A stretch of DNA of 64,000 nucleotides from Proteromonas lacertae (Eukaryota; Sar; Bigyra; Opalinata; Proteromonadidae): contig NGBS01001163.1 in the NCBI GenBank assembly GCA_002245135.1, forward strand, positions 124,001 through 188,000, read 5' to 3'. Under the pieces are notes generated by a model that was given only the letters and a program-made list of their open reading frames with translations, did not search any database and was not told the origin of the DNA. This document shows positions 26,393 through 39,100 of the stretch, in pieces. The position numbers were made by a program, and so were the translations under genes. Every line of letters begins with the position of its first letter. Within the stretch, counting starts at the first letter, position 1.

Positions 26393-27444
26393 TTATGCTT
26401 CTACTTCAGTAACAGTTGGATCAATTTCACTATTCTCTATAGCTGTTTCATTTTTACTCTCCTCGGATACTTCATTACCAATATTATCAGATTCAATAGA
26501 TTCATTTGATTTATCAATTTCATTTATTTCATTATTCTTACTAACATCCTTATTACTATCATCTTTACTTATATTTTCATCATTTTCATCAGAACTAGAA
26601 CTTGATCCTGAACTAGAACAGATATTCTCCAGTCCAGTTTCTGGTGGAATAATTGCATCTATTTCATCTCTCTTTTTATTCTTTTCTCTCCATCTTTCCA
26701 TTACTTCATCATATTTGAACTTTATCTTTAATTCTTCTAAACTTGGTGCTATTTCATTACTTATTTCATTTGTCATTTGTTTCACATGAGTGTGTAATGA
26801 TGTGGATTTATTATCAACAGCTGTAGTTGGAATATCTTCGACTTTCTCTTCTACTTTTTCACTTTCTTCTTCTTTTACTTCTTCTTTTAGTTCTTCTTCT
26901 TCTATTGGCTTATTTTCTTCTTTCTCTTCTTTCTCTACTTCTTCCACTTTATGTTTTTGTTCTGGTTGAGATGATTCAACTATTTCTATTGTTTCTTCCT
27001 TAGCTTTTGATTTTTCTTTCTCTTCTTCTGCTTTAATTGCTTTAATTGCTGATGGTGATAGCTTTATTGGCATATCTTCATCATCACCTTCTTCTTCTTT
27101 ACTATTGTTAGATTTCTTTTCTTTTTTTGGTGATTTGGTAGATCTCTATATTATATAATATAACTATACATACTTTTCCTGTTGATGTTGATTTTCGTTT
27201 TTTAGGTGTTGTATCTGTTGAAGAACTAACTTGATTTTGTGGTTCATCTTTTAACGCATCTATAAATCGTATAATCAAACATAATACCTCTTATTTTCTG
27301 TAAATTTTCTTTTCCAGGACAACTATGAAAGTCTACTGACAAAATTGCAACTGATTTGCTACAAGATTCACTAATAATAAATGAATGCAAATGGCGATAC
27401 CATGTTAAATATGAAGATCCTTCCTTTGTTCTTAAAGATGGCAT
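26393..27444 (-). CDS. Acidic, Lys/Glu-rich protein of unknown function
   Basis: Three exons (28-nt introns 27260-27287 and 27146-27173) give 331 residues. An in-frame TAG just upstream fixes the start at 27444. The first 55 residues (KEGSSYLTWYRHLHSFIISES, then VAILSVDFHSCPGKENLQKIR) look like a small folded domain that I do not recognise. Residues 55-100 are basic with nuclear-localisation-like clusters (PKKRKS, KSPKKEKK). The remainder is Glu/Lys/Ser-rich and probably disordered or coiled coil, with a possible helical segment ELKIKFKYDEVMERWREKNKK. A nuclear protein is a reasonable inference. The 5' end is 63 bp from the start of the divergent LRR gene. Confidence 0.7.
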
Positions 27445-27507
27445 ACTTGACTAAATAAATTGAAAAATATATTTTCGCGCCTTAATATTGTTTGAGATAA
27501 TCAAGCC

Positions 27508-28721
27508 ATGAATATAAAATATTTACTCAAACGCTCTGTATACTAAAGTTGTAATAAAATAGAAAACGGATTCTGATAGTTCTAATGAAAAAATTCAAAA
27601 TAGCCCAGTATTAGACTCAATATTTTATTAACAGGTGAAATCACTCAAAGAAATAGCAATACACACAATATCACTAAATTCAAAAATATACAAATATTCA
27701 AAGTTAGGTAATAATGAAATTGAAGATTTAATACCAGCATTATGCAAAGAAAATTCAATGACAGTATTTATTCTATGAGTTGTTTATCAAAAATAGGATC
27801 AATTGTTTGTAAATATTATAAGAAACTCCCTTATATCAATTGATTTGTCATACTCTTCGAAAATCACAGATAAATCAGTGTCACTCATAGTTCAAGTGTG
27901 TCCAAATATACAGCGCTTGACACTCTCTCATTGCAAGTATTATTTTAAGTAATAGTTTTGTATAGATCTCTTACAAAATCTTCAATTTTACAAATATCAC
28001 TTCTTTTTTATCTCACAGAATTACAATTAGAAGGATTATCGATCATTGATTCTAGTTGTTGTAGAATATTAGAAAACATTAATAATCTCCGTATATTAAA
28101 CATATCATGGTGTAATAATTTAAATGGAAAAGATATTGAGAATTTATTAATGTCATCTGATAAAATAGAAATATTAAAAATTGATAATTCTCCAGGATTA
28201 ACAACTGATAGTTTGGATTATATTGTAACAGAATTAAGTATTAATTATATATATCATTAATATATATAATATATTAGCCAATATAAAAGTATTGTCTGTA
28301 AAAGGTTGTAGTCAGTTGAAAGATGATGTATTATATTCAATTGCAGATTATTGTCCTGATATTGAAGAATTGAATATAGAAAATTGTACAGGTTTTACTA
28401 CAACTGGTGTATATAAATTAATAATAAATTATAATTATATTTCAATAGATATATAGGGTTATATTGGATTGTTCTAATTTAAAGAAATTGAATATATCGT
28501 TTTGTTCATCTGTAGATGGTAATATTTTGAAAGATTTGACAAATATGAGAGAATTGTATATTGCTGGTATTTCTTCTATTACTGAAACTATTTTTATTAA
28601 TTTGTTGAATAATAATCCTCAATTAGAGATAATAGATGTTTCTATGTGTAATCAATTATCTGATTCTTTTATTAGAAGTATTAAAAATTCTTATAAGGAT
28701 TTAGTAATAATAAATAAATAG
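27508..28721 (+). CDS. Cysteine-type leucine-rich-repeat protein (AMN1/F-box-LRR-like)
   Basis: Seven exons with introns of 25, 27, 33, 29, 40 and 40 nt give 339 residues from MNIKYLLKRSKTDSDS to a TAG. From about residue 75, successive repeats carry the cysteine-containing LRR pattern: SLISIDLSYSSKITDKSVSL, IQRLTLSHC, LRILNISWCNNLNGKDIENL, IKVLSVKGCSQLKDDVL, IEELNIENCTGFTTTG, LKKLNISFCSSVDG and LEIIDVSMCNQLSDSFI. This is the repeat class of AMN1 and F-box/LRR proteins. An F-box is not evident in the first 70 residues. Likely a protein-interaction or ubiquitin-ligase adaptor scaffold. All six joins keep the frame and the repeat register. Confidence 0.8.
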
Positions 28722-28827
28722 AATTTGAAGAATATATAATAATATTTATTTCTTTTTTTTATTTTTATATAACATAAAAAATCATAACCAAATTTATAAC
28801 AGAATAAAAAAATAAATTACAACAAAT

Positions 28828-29129
28828 TTATGATTTTACACTTTTCTTTCCTACCTTCTTATTTTTCTTCTTTCCTTTATCTCCTTTTGTTTTTGTTAAA
28901 GGATTTGCTTTTTCTTTCTTTGCTGGAGGTGTTTCTGTTGATACTGGTGGTAAACTATTGTAGAGTGGTAAAGCAGGTGAATTGATAGTTTTGATGTTTA
29001 TACTCTGTACTATATCCCATTTTCCAGGTAATAAATCAATTACTTTTTCAAGTGTTGCTTCAATATTTTCTACTACTTTATCTTCATCCATTATTGTTGT
29101 TCCTACTTTTATTGCACTATTTTAATAAA

Positions 29130-29167
<38 letters not shown>

Positions 29168-29732
29168 AATGGACCTAATCCTTGATGGTATACTACACTA
29201 TTTAACACTTTATTTACTCTGCTTGATAAATTACCTTTGATTTGAATTGGAATTGGTAATTTTTTACTATTGATGAATTTCTTTCCTAATAATTTGGTTG
29301 TCATTGGTGCAATTCTTTCGTCACAAATAAATACATCATATTCTGAACATAGTTTTCGTCTTGCTTCATAAGTTTGATATCTAACTCTCAATTTCTCTAA
29401 TCCTATAACCTTCTTTATTGGAGTGATTGGTTTTGATTCTAATGCTTCTTTGAATGGTTTCGTTGGATCTTTCATAATTAAACATACCGAAGGATCTTTA
29501 TATATTGAATTTGGTACAGGAATTAAAATTGGATGTATCTTTTTGTTATTTGGGTGACTATTCAATCCTACTGTTAATAAAAAGAAATTGTTCTCGTTCT
29601 CTATCAACAATTTCTTTTCACTTTCTTCATCTTTCTTGTTTTCATAAACTTTTAAAGCTTTTACAGCTTCTAATATCTAATTAATTAAATAAACAATATT
29701 AATTATACTTTTGACTGCTTAATTTCCTTCAT
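28828..29732 (-). CDS. RSL1D1: Ribosomal L1-domain protein RSL1D1/Utp30
   Basis: Three exons (introns 29677-29708 and the TA-rich 29117-29164) give 274 residues. Residues 10-230 follow the RSL1D1 order: ENENNFFLLTVGLNS, then IPVPNSIYKDPSVCLIMKD, KKVIGLEKLRVRYQTYEARRKLCSEYDVFICDERI, LLGKKFINSKKLPIPI, the IKVGTTIMDEDKVVENIEATL block and ALPLYNSLP. The C-terminus is a Lys-rich nucleolar-type tail (KKNKKVGKKS). RSL1D1/Utp30 is a nucleolar protein of the small-subunit processome with an L1 ribosomal fold. It is convergent with the LRR gene and divergent from the SS18-like gene (108 bp). Confidence 0.85.
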
Positions 29733-29840
29733 TTGCTCTAAAATGCAATTCAAGCTCGACTTCTACGCAAGCTTTTTGAGTTTTATTTTTATTTAATTTA
29801 TGAATATGCAGCAAACAAAGTATAGAAATAAACATATTAT

Positions 29841-30237
29841 ATGAATAGTATGTACGGTGCTTCATCAACTGTTGCAACAAATTATCAAAATATAAATCTA
29901 CAAAATCAACCTCTTGTATACTATAATGAAATAACTATTCTAAATAGTTTCAAAAGCTATATCAATCAACAGACAGAGTGATCTTACAAGTTTCTACGGA
30001 AGATATTCAGATGATTCTTGATGAAAACTCAAGATTAATAAATAATTATGTTCATTGTATGTATCATATATATTTTTAATGGAAATAGCAACAAATAAAG
30101 TGAAGGCTATTGAGGATTTAAAGTATTTAGAAAGAAATATACGATTCTTAACACATTTGCATGATGGATTACTTACAGAAGATATGGCTATACAATATCT
30201 GACTTATTATCGTAAAACTCTTCCTCATAGAGGTTAG
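29841..30237 (+). CDS. SS18: SS18/GIF (SSXT-domain) family SWI/SNF-associated co-activator
   Basis: Three exons (32-nt introns 29916-29947 and 30057-30088) give 110 residues. Residues 40-95 (VSTEDIQMILDENSRLINNYV, then ATNK/STNKVKAIEDLKYLERNIRFLTHLHDG) match the SSXT domain of animal SS18 and plant GIF proteins in spacing: a TxxxIQxxLDENxxLI helix, a charged linker, and a second helix ending in LAxIAD-like sequence. SS18 binds the BAF (SWI/SNF) remodeller and GIFs bind GRF factors. This copy lacks the long Gln/Gly/Pro-rich tail of the animal protein and is close to the minimal domain. The assignment rests on remembered family pattern. Confidence 0.72.
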
Positions 30238-30359
30238 AATAATATAAATTAATAATTTTTCTTTACATGTTTATTATAATTCTCATACATACAGACATTT
30301 AATATAAGATAATAATAAAATTTCTGGTAAAAAATAATTGATTACCATTTTTAAAGAAA

Positions 30360-33300
30360 TTAATTAGATTCTTCTTTAATTGGATCAGGATCTATTTCAT
30401 TATGTATGGGTGATGTTAAAGGTTCTAATCTTACAGAGTGAACTGATGCGTTACTTACTTTCACAGCTGATCTATTAGTGTTTTCCATTACATTAGGCAT
30501 TACAAATTTATCTTCTTCATCTGTTGTATCACCTCCACTATCTTCTACTTCCTTCTTTTCTTCGTCCTTATTATCTTCTTTATTTTCATTATTTTCACTC
30601 TCTTCATTATTATTTTCATTATTTTCATTCTCTTCGTTATTATCTTCTTCATTTTCACCATTTTTCTCTTCTTTATTCTCTTCATTCTCATTCTCAGTTT
30701 CATTTCCTTCTTTATTCTCATTTTCATAGTCTGGTCTTTCAAATTCTTCATATTTAACTGGTGGTAGTTCAATCTTTTCATCTTCTTTTTCTTCCTCTTC
30801 TTCTTCATCCTCTTCAATTTCTCCTTCCTCTTTTTCATCATCTGCAACTTCTCCTTCTTCTTTCTTTTCTTCTTCTACTTTTTTCTCTTCATTTTCCTCC
30901 TTCTTTTCTCCCTCATCTTCTTTCTTTTCTTCTCCAACTGGAGTAGGATTAACATTGTTATTTTCTTCATTATCTTTTTTTATTACAACTCCTACATTAT
31001 CAGCATCAACAGGTTCTTTCTCATTAATTGGAACAATTTTATACGTTTGACCTTTTCCATAATTCGTTAATATCATTTTTGAGAAGAAAAGAGGTAAAGC
31101 AAAAACAAAATACATCAACCCCATCCACCATATTGAAACAACCATTCGACTAAATCTACCAACTACATCACAAATTAATACTTCTACTACCGAATATACA
31201 ATCCTGCTTAATGAATTACAACCAATTACATCACCTAATTCTATAATTAATGTTCCTAGTGTATCACTTAATTGATCAATTGTAGAATTTACTATTTTAA
31301 CTGTTTCATCTCCAAGTTCAATACTTCCAAGTATACCATCTTCTCCATTAATCATATCTTTAGCAAAATCAGTTACAGTCTCAGCTGCTTTACCAGTAAT
31401 ACCTCTTATTGGATTTTCTTCACCTTGTAATTTACATGTTCCTAATATATTACCCAACAAAGGAGTAATTTGTATATCCATTTTTAATTCACTTCCCATT
31501 AAATCAAGTGAATATGTACAATTTGGTTTATTATCATATACACCACCAATCATATTACAGATTGATGGTTCAACATCTTCTACCATAATATATACTTCAT
31601 TTCCTAAACCATCACCAATATCTCCAATTAATAATAATAAAGCCATTACTATGGAGGTTATAACCATACAAGTTGAACAACAACAACAACCACAACAATT
31701 AATACAACACCAACTACATTTCATACAACATTTCCATGTAAAGAAAACACAGAAAAGAAGTAATATTTGTATTATAGCAACGAAAAATCTATTTATATTA
31801 TTCATAAAAATTATACGGTATTATAGCAATATAGTCCAATATATAATGAATGTAAGTTTTTATATACCATATAGCCTTATCCAAATACATTCCAACAATC
31901 GGAATCTCATCTTGAAAACTTATATCTAAGGGATCATCAGCCATTAATCCTTTAAAATTCATGCCTTCTAATATTAATCTAATTGATCTTTCAATACAAC
32001 CATATGAAATACACATTTCACCATTATTTCTCTCTTCCAACATCGAATTTGACATTATATAACCTTCATCATCTTTAATTGAATCAGATAATAATTTACC
32101 AGCAAATGTAAGGTAGTCTAAGGAATTACCTTCTATATGATCAACATCCCATACTTTATTAACATCACGTTTAATATCAGTCCAATCATCAGTTTGGAAG
32201 TATTTTATTGTATTATTATGTGTTTTATTAGGTGATATTACTCTATATATATTAATAGAAATATATTATATTATACGATGCATAAACGATGTTTAATTGA
32301 TCTTCAACAGCTTTAAATGCATTATCCAATTTACTCTGTTTCGTTAATCTCTGTAATTCTGATTCATTAAACTTTGATAATACATCATACACAGGTTGTT
32401 CAAGGAAATTACTAACATTATTTATAAAATTGGTAAATCCATCTTTATTATCATAAGCATTACACATACCTAACTTCATTTCATCACTTAATGATGTTAC
32501 ACTTTCGTCAATTTCAGTGCAATTTACTCCCATCAATTCTGTTGGACTTCCTAATACTGAAGACATACTGTTAAAATCATTAACATATTCATCCATATTA
32601 ATTTTATTTATTTCTTTTTTAGCCTTTGCAATATCACCAACAGAACTGTCAACTTCATCTAATCCAAAATCACCACTGGCAGAATCATTAACTGCACTTG
32701 TCTATAGGAAAATAAGAATATATAAAATACAAATTGATCAATTGTGGTTGGTAATTCTTCATACAACTTATTAATAGATTTAAGTGCAGTCTATTAATAA
32801 TAAATAAAATATATATTATACACAATGTGAGAAATAACCAGTTGCTATTTCATCTCCATTTTCTATATATTTATCATATGCTTCCATATTACTAAAATAA
32901 CTTTTGGAGTTAATATAACAGTTTTGATTAACAATATTATCTATAACATTCGATTTATAGCTACTGAATGAAGAATCATAACCACTTGGAAAATCAAATG
33001 TCTTTGGTGAATCATTACAATCTCCATCACCATCACAATCTCTATCATCTAAACATCTCTTGGCTTGATTAAGACTACAATATCCATATCCCACAAAACT
33101 CATATTACAATAACTATTTACTGATGGATCTGCTGATGGAGTTGTTGTTGTTGTTGTTGTATCCTTTGCATCAGGAGGTGAACATCTCTGATTAGTACTA
33201 TTTAAACCTTGAGTGAATATTTTATTCAAATTACTTGACTGTTTATATAAATCATTAGTATGTATGCCACATATTGTAGCTATGACACTTTCTTTGCTTT

Positions 33301-35877
33301 TATAAAATGAAGCTAACTGTTTAAAATTCTGTACATTTTGTACAATACTTTCGAAATTCTCAACATTTTTAAATATTCCATAGGTTATAGCATTAGTTGT
33401 TTTTTCCAACTATAAATAAATAAATAAATATTATATAAATACATCACTAAGTAAACTACCCATTGCACCACTTTGAAGTTCAGTAACATTTTTCTATTAT
33501 TAATAACAACAAAAATATACTAAATTATTATTCAAATCTCTTATTTTGTCATTTAGATTTAATTTACTTAGATCATCAGTTTTATTCTTAATTTCATCAA
33601 TTTGATCTAAAACATCATCAATTTTTTCCACTAACTCTCCACTAACTTCATCCAAATTACTAAAATCACCAAAACCTCCAATTAGACTATTTAGATCAAT
33701 AAAGTCTTCAGATATTTCATCAATATATTTCAATGTTTTCTAAATATCATATATAACAAAATATACATTTAATGGATCAATTAAATCTTGAACGTCTTTC
33801 AATCTACCTATATCTTCACTTAATTTTGTGTAATTATAACTAGTGATGTCATTAACAGAACTATTCAACCCCACTAAACTAGTGTTTAATCTTTCAAAAG
33901 CAGCTGTGTCTAAACCATTACTAATACTTTTCATCTATGCATAAAGATCATAATATTGAATATACTGTTTTAAAAGTTTCTGTAACATTATAATTACCAA
34001 GCGCTGTTTCTATTTGCTTAAGTGTATCAACATCTATATCACTAGAATTGACTTTAATTTCGAGTTCTTGTGTATGTCCACAGAATATCTGAAACTGTGA
34101 TTCTTTTAGATAAATTTTATGTATAGCTTTCTGTACACTAATCAATGTTTCATTTGTCTGACTTATTTTCTATAATAAACATAATCATAATATAATCATA
34201 CCCAACTTGATAACTTTTCATTATAAGGCGTCATACTATCTTCAATCTCTTTAGGTAATTCAAATAATGTTAAATCAAAGAATTTATTCACTTCTTTTAT
34301 TTTATCATTATCATTACATAATTGTTCTATTGAACTGTTAATTTTTGTTTGAATATCTATAATTTTATATCTATCTTCTGTCAAATTACTTGATTGTGTT
34401 TTCAATTGATTAAAATTACTAGACACTAGTTGTAAATCATCTTTAAAATCATCATCAATTGCATTTAATAATCCAGTAAGTTCATTAATTGAATCAGTTA
34501 GATTATTTACATCTGGTAAGCCATTCAATTTTGTAGTAACATCTATTATTATATAAATAACTATATTATACTTCCCATAGATTTTAATAATCCATTCAAT
34601 GGATCATTCACTAAATAATATATAAAAATAATAATAAATACTTTTATGTAATAATTTGTCAATAGCAGTAATACCAACTCCTCCAACTAATGAAGAAACA
34701 AGATTAGCAGTAGGATCTTTAATATCACTAACCAATAAAACAACAGCATCAACAACTTTTGTAATTTTCATCACACTATCCACCAAACCATTAACCGAAA
34801 TAGTGTAAGACCAACAAACAATGGAGAAAATGAAAAACATTAAAGCATATAATGCTAAACATCCTTTTAAAGTCCACTTCACTTTCTTACTGTAACTATA
34901 CACAATAATATTAACAACAAATATATATACTTATTCTTTCTAGCACTTGGATAACAGCAACAACATGTAACCCAACATTTATAACATGGATGTTTATATT
35001 TTCTCTTTGGCTTTGCTACTCTCTTTTCTTTTTCAGGTTTTTCAGGCATTGGATCTTCTTTTACTATCTCTACTGTTTCAACTGCTGGTTGTGCTGCTGA
35101 TGTAAGTGCTGGAGGTGGTTCTTGTTGATTGATTGGATTTCCATTTGGATCAACTGTTAAAGGTAACACACATTCTTTATCAACGGATTTATCAGATTTA
35201 CTATTGTGACTTTCAGATTTCTTTTCATTATCTTTACCACTTTTTGATTTATTGTCTTTATCTTTTCCAACATGTTTTAAACTACCATCTACAACTTCAT
35301 AAGTTAATTTGTCTCTGTTTATCTTAAAGCAACATGGACAACAGCATCCTAGACAACTTCCTAAACAATAAATAAAACACCAACAGCAGAAAAATAACAT
35401 AATTAATAAATGTGCAACAATAAATATTACATAAAACTAAATGAATTACAAAATAACAATATCATACAAAAATAAGGTAATATGGTGATGTCTTATCAAT
35501 ATTTAAGAACATTAATTCTAAAAGTGGAAGAATATCGAAGTTTGAGATATATTTTATAAAATCTGAGATATCTTTATGAAATTCAAGTTCTAACTCACCA
35601 TCATCATTTTCTACTTTTTTCTAAAAGTATATATATGCCATTACTATACAAATTCTGCAATTGGTTCATATTTTGTAAGATCTCTCGAAAAAAATCCTGG
35701 CCAGACGTAAGTACTGGATCTCTAAAAAATAATATAACACATCCATACAATATAGGTCCCTTTACAAGTCTCATCACACTTGATTTTGTTTTCATCGCAG
35801 TAGACATCTGTAGCCATGCAAACAGGAAAAATAACAATAAATAAATAAAATAATAAAAGACGAGAACAACTATTCAT
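30360..35877 (-). CDS. Prominin-like pentaspan membrane protein, copy A
   Basis: Sixteen exons with fifteen introns of 27-51 nt give 1,687 residues. A signal peptide (MNSCSRLLLFYLFIVIFPVC) leads to a short ectodomain. TM1 and a Cys-rich juxtamembrane segment (CCWCFIYCLGSCLGCCCPCC) follow, then a charged cytosolic loop. TM2 (CLALYALMFFIFSIVCW) opens a large extracellular loop of about 800 residues with many Asn/Ser/Leu helices. TM3 and a second Cys-rich stretch (CCMKCSWCCINCCGCCCC) lead to TM4, a second extracellular segment and TM5 (VVSIWWMGLMYFVFALPLFF), ending in a Glu/Asn-rich cytosolic tail. Five spans with Cys-rich short cytosolic turns is the prominin plan; prominins mark curved plasma-membrane protrusions and cilia-linked membranes. 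It is longer than animal prominin (about 865 residues). A tandem paralog lies just upstream. Confidence 0.75.
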
Positions 35878-36148
35878 CCTATATTTATTTTCAACCGAAA
35901 TTATTCTAATATATTCGTTTCTTACTCTCTAAATTTGAATTTAAGTAACGACATTTTTTGTTGTTGAGGTAATTACAAAAATGGAGGGTTCTAAAGAATA
36001 TATTATATCAGTAATTGTTATAGAAGTAAAACAGTGGTTATTGTTTCAGTGTAAACTAATATTCTTTATATAGACACTTAGACAATTCTATAATCTAAAT
36101 ACACAAATAATGTACATATAAAGACAGTGACTATAAAAATAAATGATT

Positions 36149-39100
36149 TTAATTTGATTCCTCTTTAATTGGAACATTCTCTATTTCTTTCACTGCAGGA
36201 GGAGTCAATGGAGGTAATCTCACTGAATGAACTGATGCATTACTTAACTTTAACGGAGAGCTATTAGCACTTGATAAAACATTAGGCATTACAAACTTTT
36301 CTTCCTCATCTGTTGTATCACCTCCACTATCTTCTATATTCTTCTTGTCTTCATCTTCCTTCTTTTCTTCTTTATTCTCATTCTCATTTTCATATTCTGG
36401 TCTTTTAAATTCTTCATATTTTGCTGGTGATGGTTCTACTTTTCCTTCTTCTTCTTTTTCATCATCATCATCTTCATCATCATCATCTTCATCATCATCA
36501 TCTTCTTCCTCCTCCTCCTCTTCTTCTTCTTCCTCTTCTTCTTCTTCACCATCTTCACCCTCTTCATCATCTTCCTCTTCTTCCTCCCCCTCTTCATCAT
36601 CTTCTTCCTCTTCCTCTTCTTCTTCTTCTACTTTCTTTTCATCTTCAGTTACTTTCTTTACTTCTCCTGCTGGAGTTGGATTAACATCTTTATCATAATT
36701 ATTATTTTCATCATTCTGCACTTTTATTTCAACTCCAATATTATTAACATCAACCGACTCTTTCTCATTCATTGGTGCAATTTTATTATTCTTTCCATTT
36801 CCATAATTCTCCAACACAATCTTAGAGAAGAAAAGAGGAATAGCAAATACCACACACATTAAACATACCCACCATATTGAAACAATTAATTCACTAAAAG
36901 CTGGTAAGAAATCACAAAACACTATATCAAATACAGTATATATAATCCTACTTAATGAATTACAACCAATTTTATCACCCAACTCAATTATTGACTCTCT
37001 AAGTGCTGGTCCAAAGTTATCAAGAGTATTATTAAATATTACCACAGCTGAATCACCAAGAGCAAGAGGTATCATACCACCAATATCCAAACCTTCAGTT
37101 GAGTCGGTTATTGAATTTGCCATTCTACCTGTTATTCCTCTTATTGGATTTTCTTCACCTTGTAATTTACATGTTCCTAATATATTACCCAACAAAGGAG
37201 TAATTTGTATATCCATTTTTAATTCACTTCCCATTAAATCAAGTGAATATGTACAATTTGGTTTATTATCATATACACCACCAATCATATTACAGATTGG
37301 TTCTTCTGCATCTTCTAGAATAATGTATGCTTCATTTCCCAAACTATTACCAACATCTCCTGCTATAAAAAGTATGACCATAAGTATAGCTGTTACAAAA
37401 AAGCAACATGAACAACAAAAGCAGTTACAGCAATTAATATATCCCCAACTGCATTTCATACAACATTTGCATGTGAAAAACATACAAAGAATAAGCAATA
37501 ATTGTACAAATGCATAAATGAATCTATAATCAATAAACAATAAAATAATAATTATACGGAATTGCACCAATTAGATTCAAAACAAGTGAAATGTGGTCTT
37601 TAAACCAATTCATTGTGTCTAACATGATATTAAGAACACCACCAAGAGGACCATCTACTGCTAGTCCTCCTGATCCACTACTATCTTCCTCATATCCATC
37701 ATCACCATTATTTCCATCATATCCTGATGTTTCTTTAGATACAATATTTCCTAACAGTCTTTTAACAAACATTATTTTATTTAATAATTTTCTATTCAAT
37801 ATTCTTTTACCTAATGATAATGATTTACTTAACAATCCATCTTCAGGTAATAATCCTCCACCAAATCCTTTAGTATTAAATCCATCAAATAGTAATTTCA
37901 ATGTATTTTCAATACAATTATTTGTTATACACTTTCCTTTTTCTCTTTCATTCAATGATGCATCTGCACCAATGTAGCCATTATCATCTACTAATAAACC
38001 ATCAGAAAATACATTAACAACCATTGTCACATAATTTAATGATCCAATATCATTTATACTTTCCAAATCCCATACTTTATTAACATCATCCTTCATATTC
38101 TTCCATGAATCAGTTTCGAAGTATTTTATTGTATTATTATGTGTTTTATTAGGTGATATTACTCTATATATATTAATAGAAATATGTTATATTATACGAT
38201 GCATAAACGATGTTTAATTGTTCTTCAACAGCTTTAAATCCTTTATTTAATGTTGGTTCATGAGTATATTCCCTTAAATTTGTCTCATTAAATGCTTTTA
38301 ATACATTATACACAGGTTGTTCAAGGAAATAAGTGACATTTCCTATAAAATTGGAAAGACCGTTTTCTTTATCATCATAAGCATTACACATACCAACTTT
38401 CATTTCTTCACCTAAATCAGTTGTATCATAATCAATTTCAGAACAGTTAATTCTCATCAATTCTGTTGGACTTCCTATCATTCCAGACATACTATTGAAA
38501 TTGCTCAACATATTGATCAACATTAATACTATTCACTTGCTTCTTAGCCTCTGCAATTTCACCAACAGAATTGTCAACTTCATCTAATCCAAAATCACCA
38601 CTGGCAAATTCATTAACTGCACTTGTCTATAGGAAAATAAGAATATATAAAATACAAATTGATCAATTGTGGTTGGTAATTCTTCATACAACTTATTAAT
38701 AGATTTAAGTGCAGTCTATTAATAATAAATAAAATATATATTATACACAATGTGAGAAATAACCAGTTGCTATTTCATCTCCATTTTCTATATATTTATC
38801 ATATGCTTCCATATTACTAAAATAACTGTTGGAGTTAATATAACAGTTTTGATTAACAATATTATCTATAACATTCGATTTATAGCTACTGAATGAAGAA
38901 TCATAACCACTTGGAAAATCAAATGTCTTTGGTGAATCATTACAATCTCCATTACTACCACACTCTACATTACTTATACATCTCTTGGCTTGATTAAGAC
39001 TACAATATCCATATCCCACAAAACTCATATTACAATAACTATTTACTGATGGATCTACTGATGGAGTTGTTGTTGTTGTTGTATCCTTTGCATCAGGAGG

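Noticed and set aside
30478-30946. Plus-strand Ser/Leu/Phe-rich open frames
   Set aside because: Antisense of the Glu-rich tail of prominin A.
36345-36698. Plus-strand poly-Ser open frames opposite the prominin B tail
   Set aside because: Antisense shadow of the GAA/GAT microsatellite; no start context and pure low complexity.
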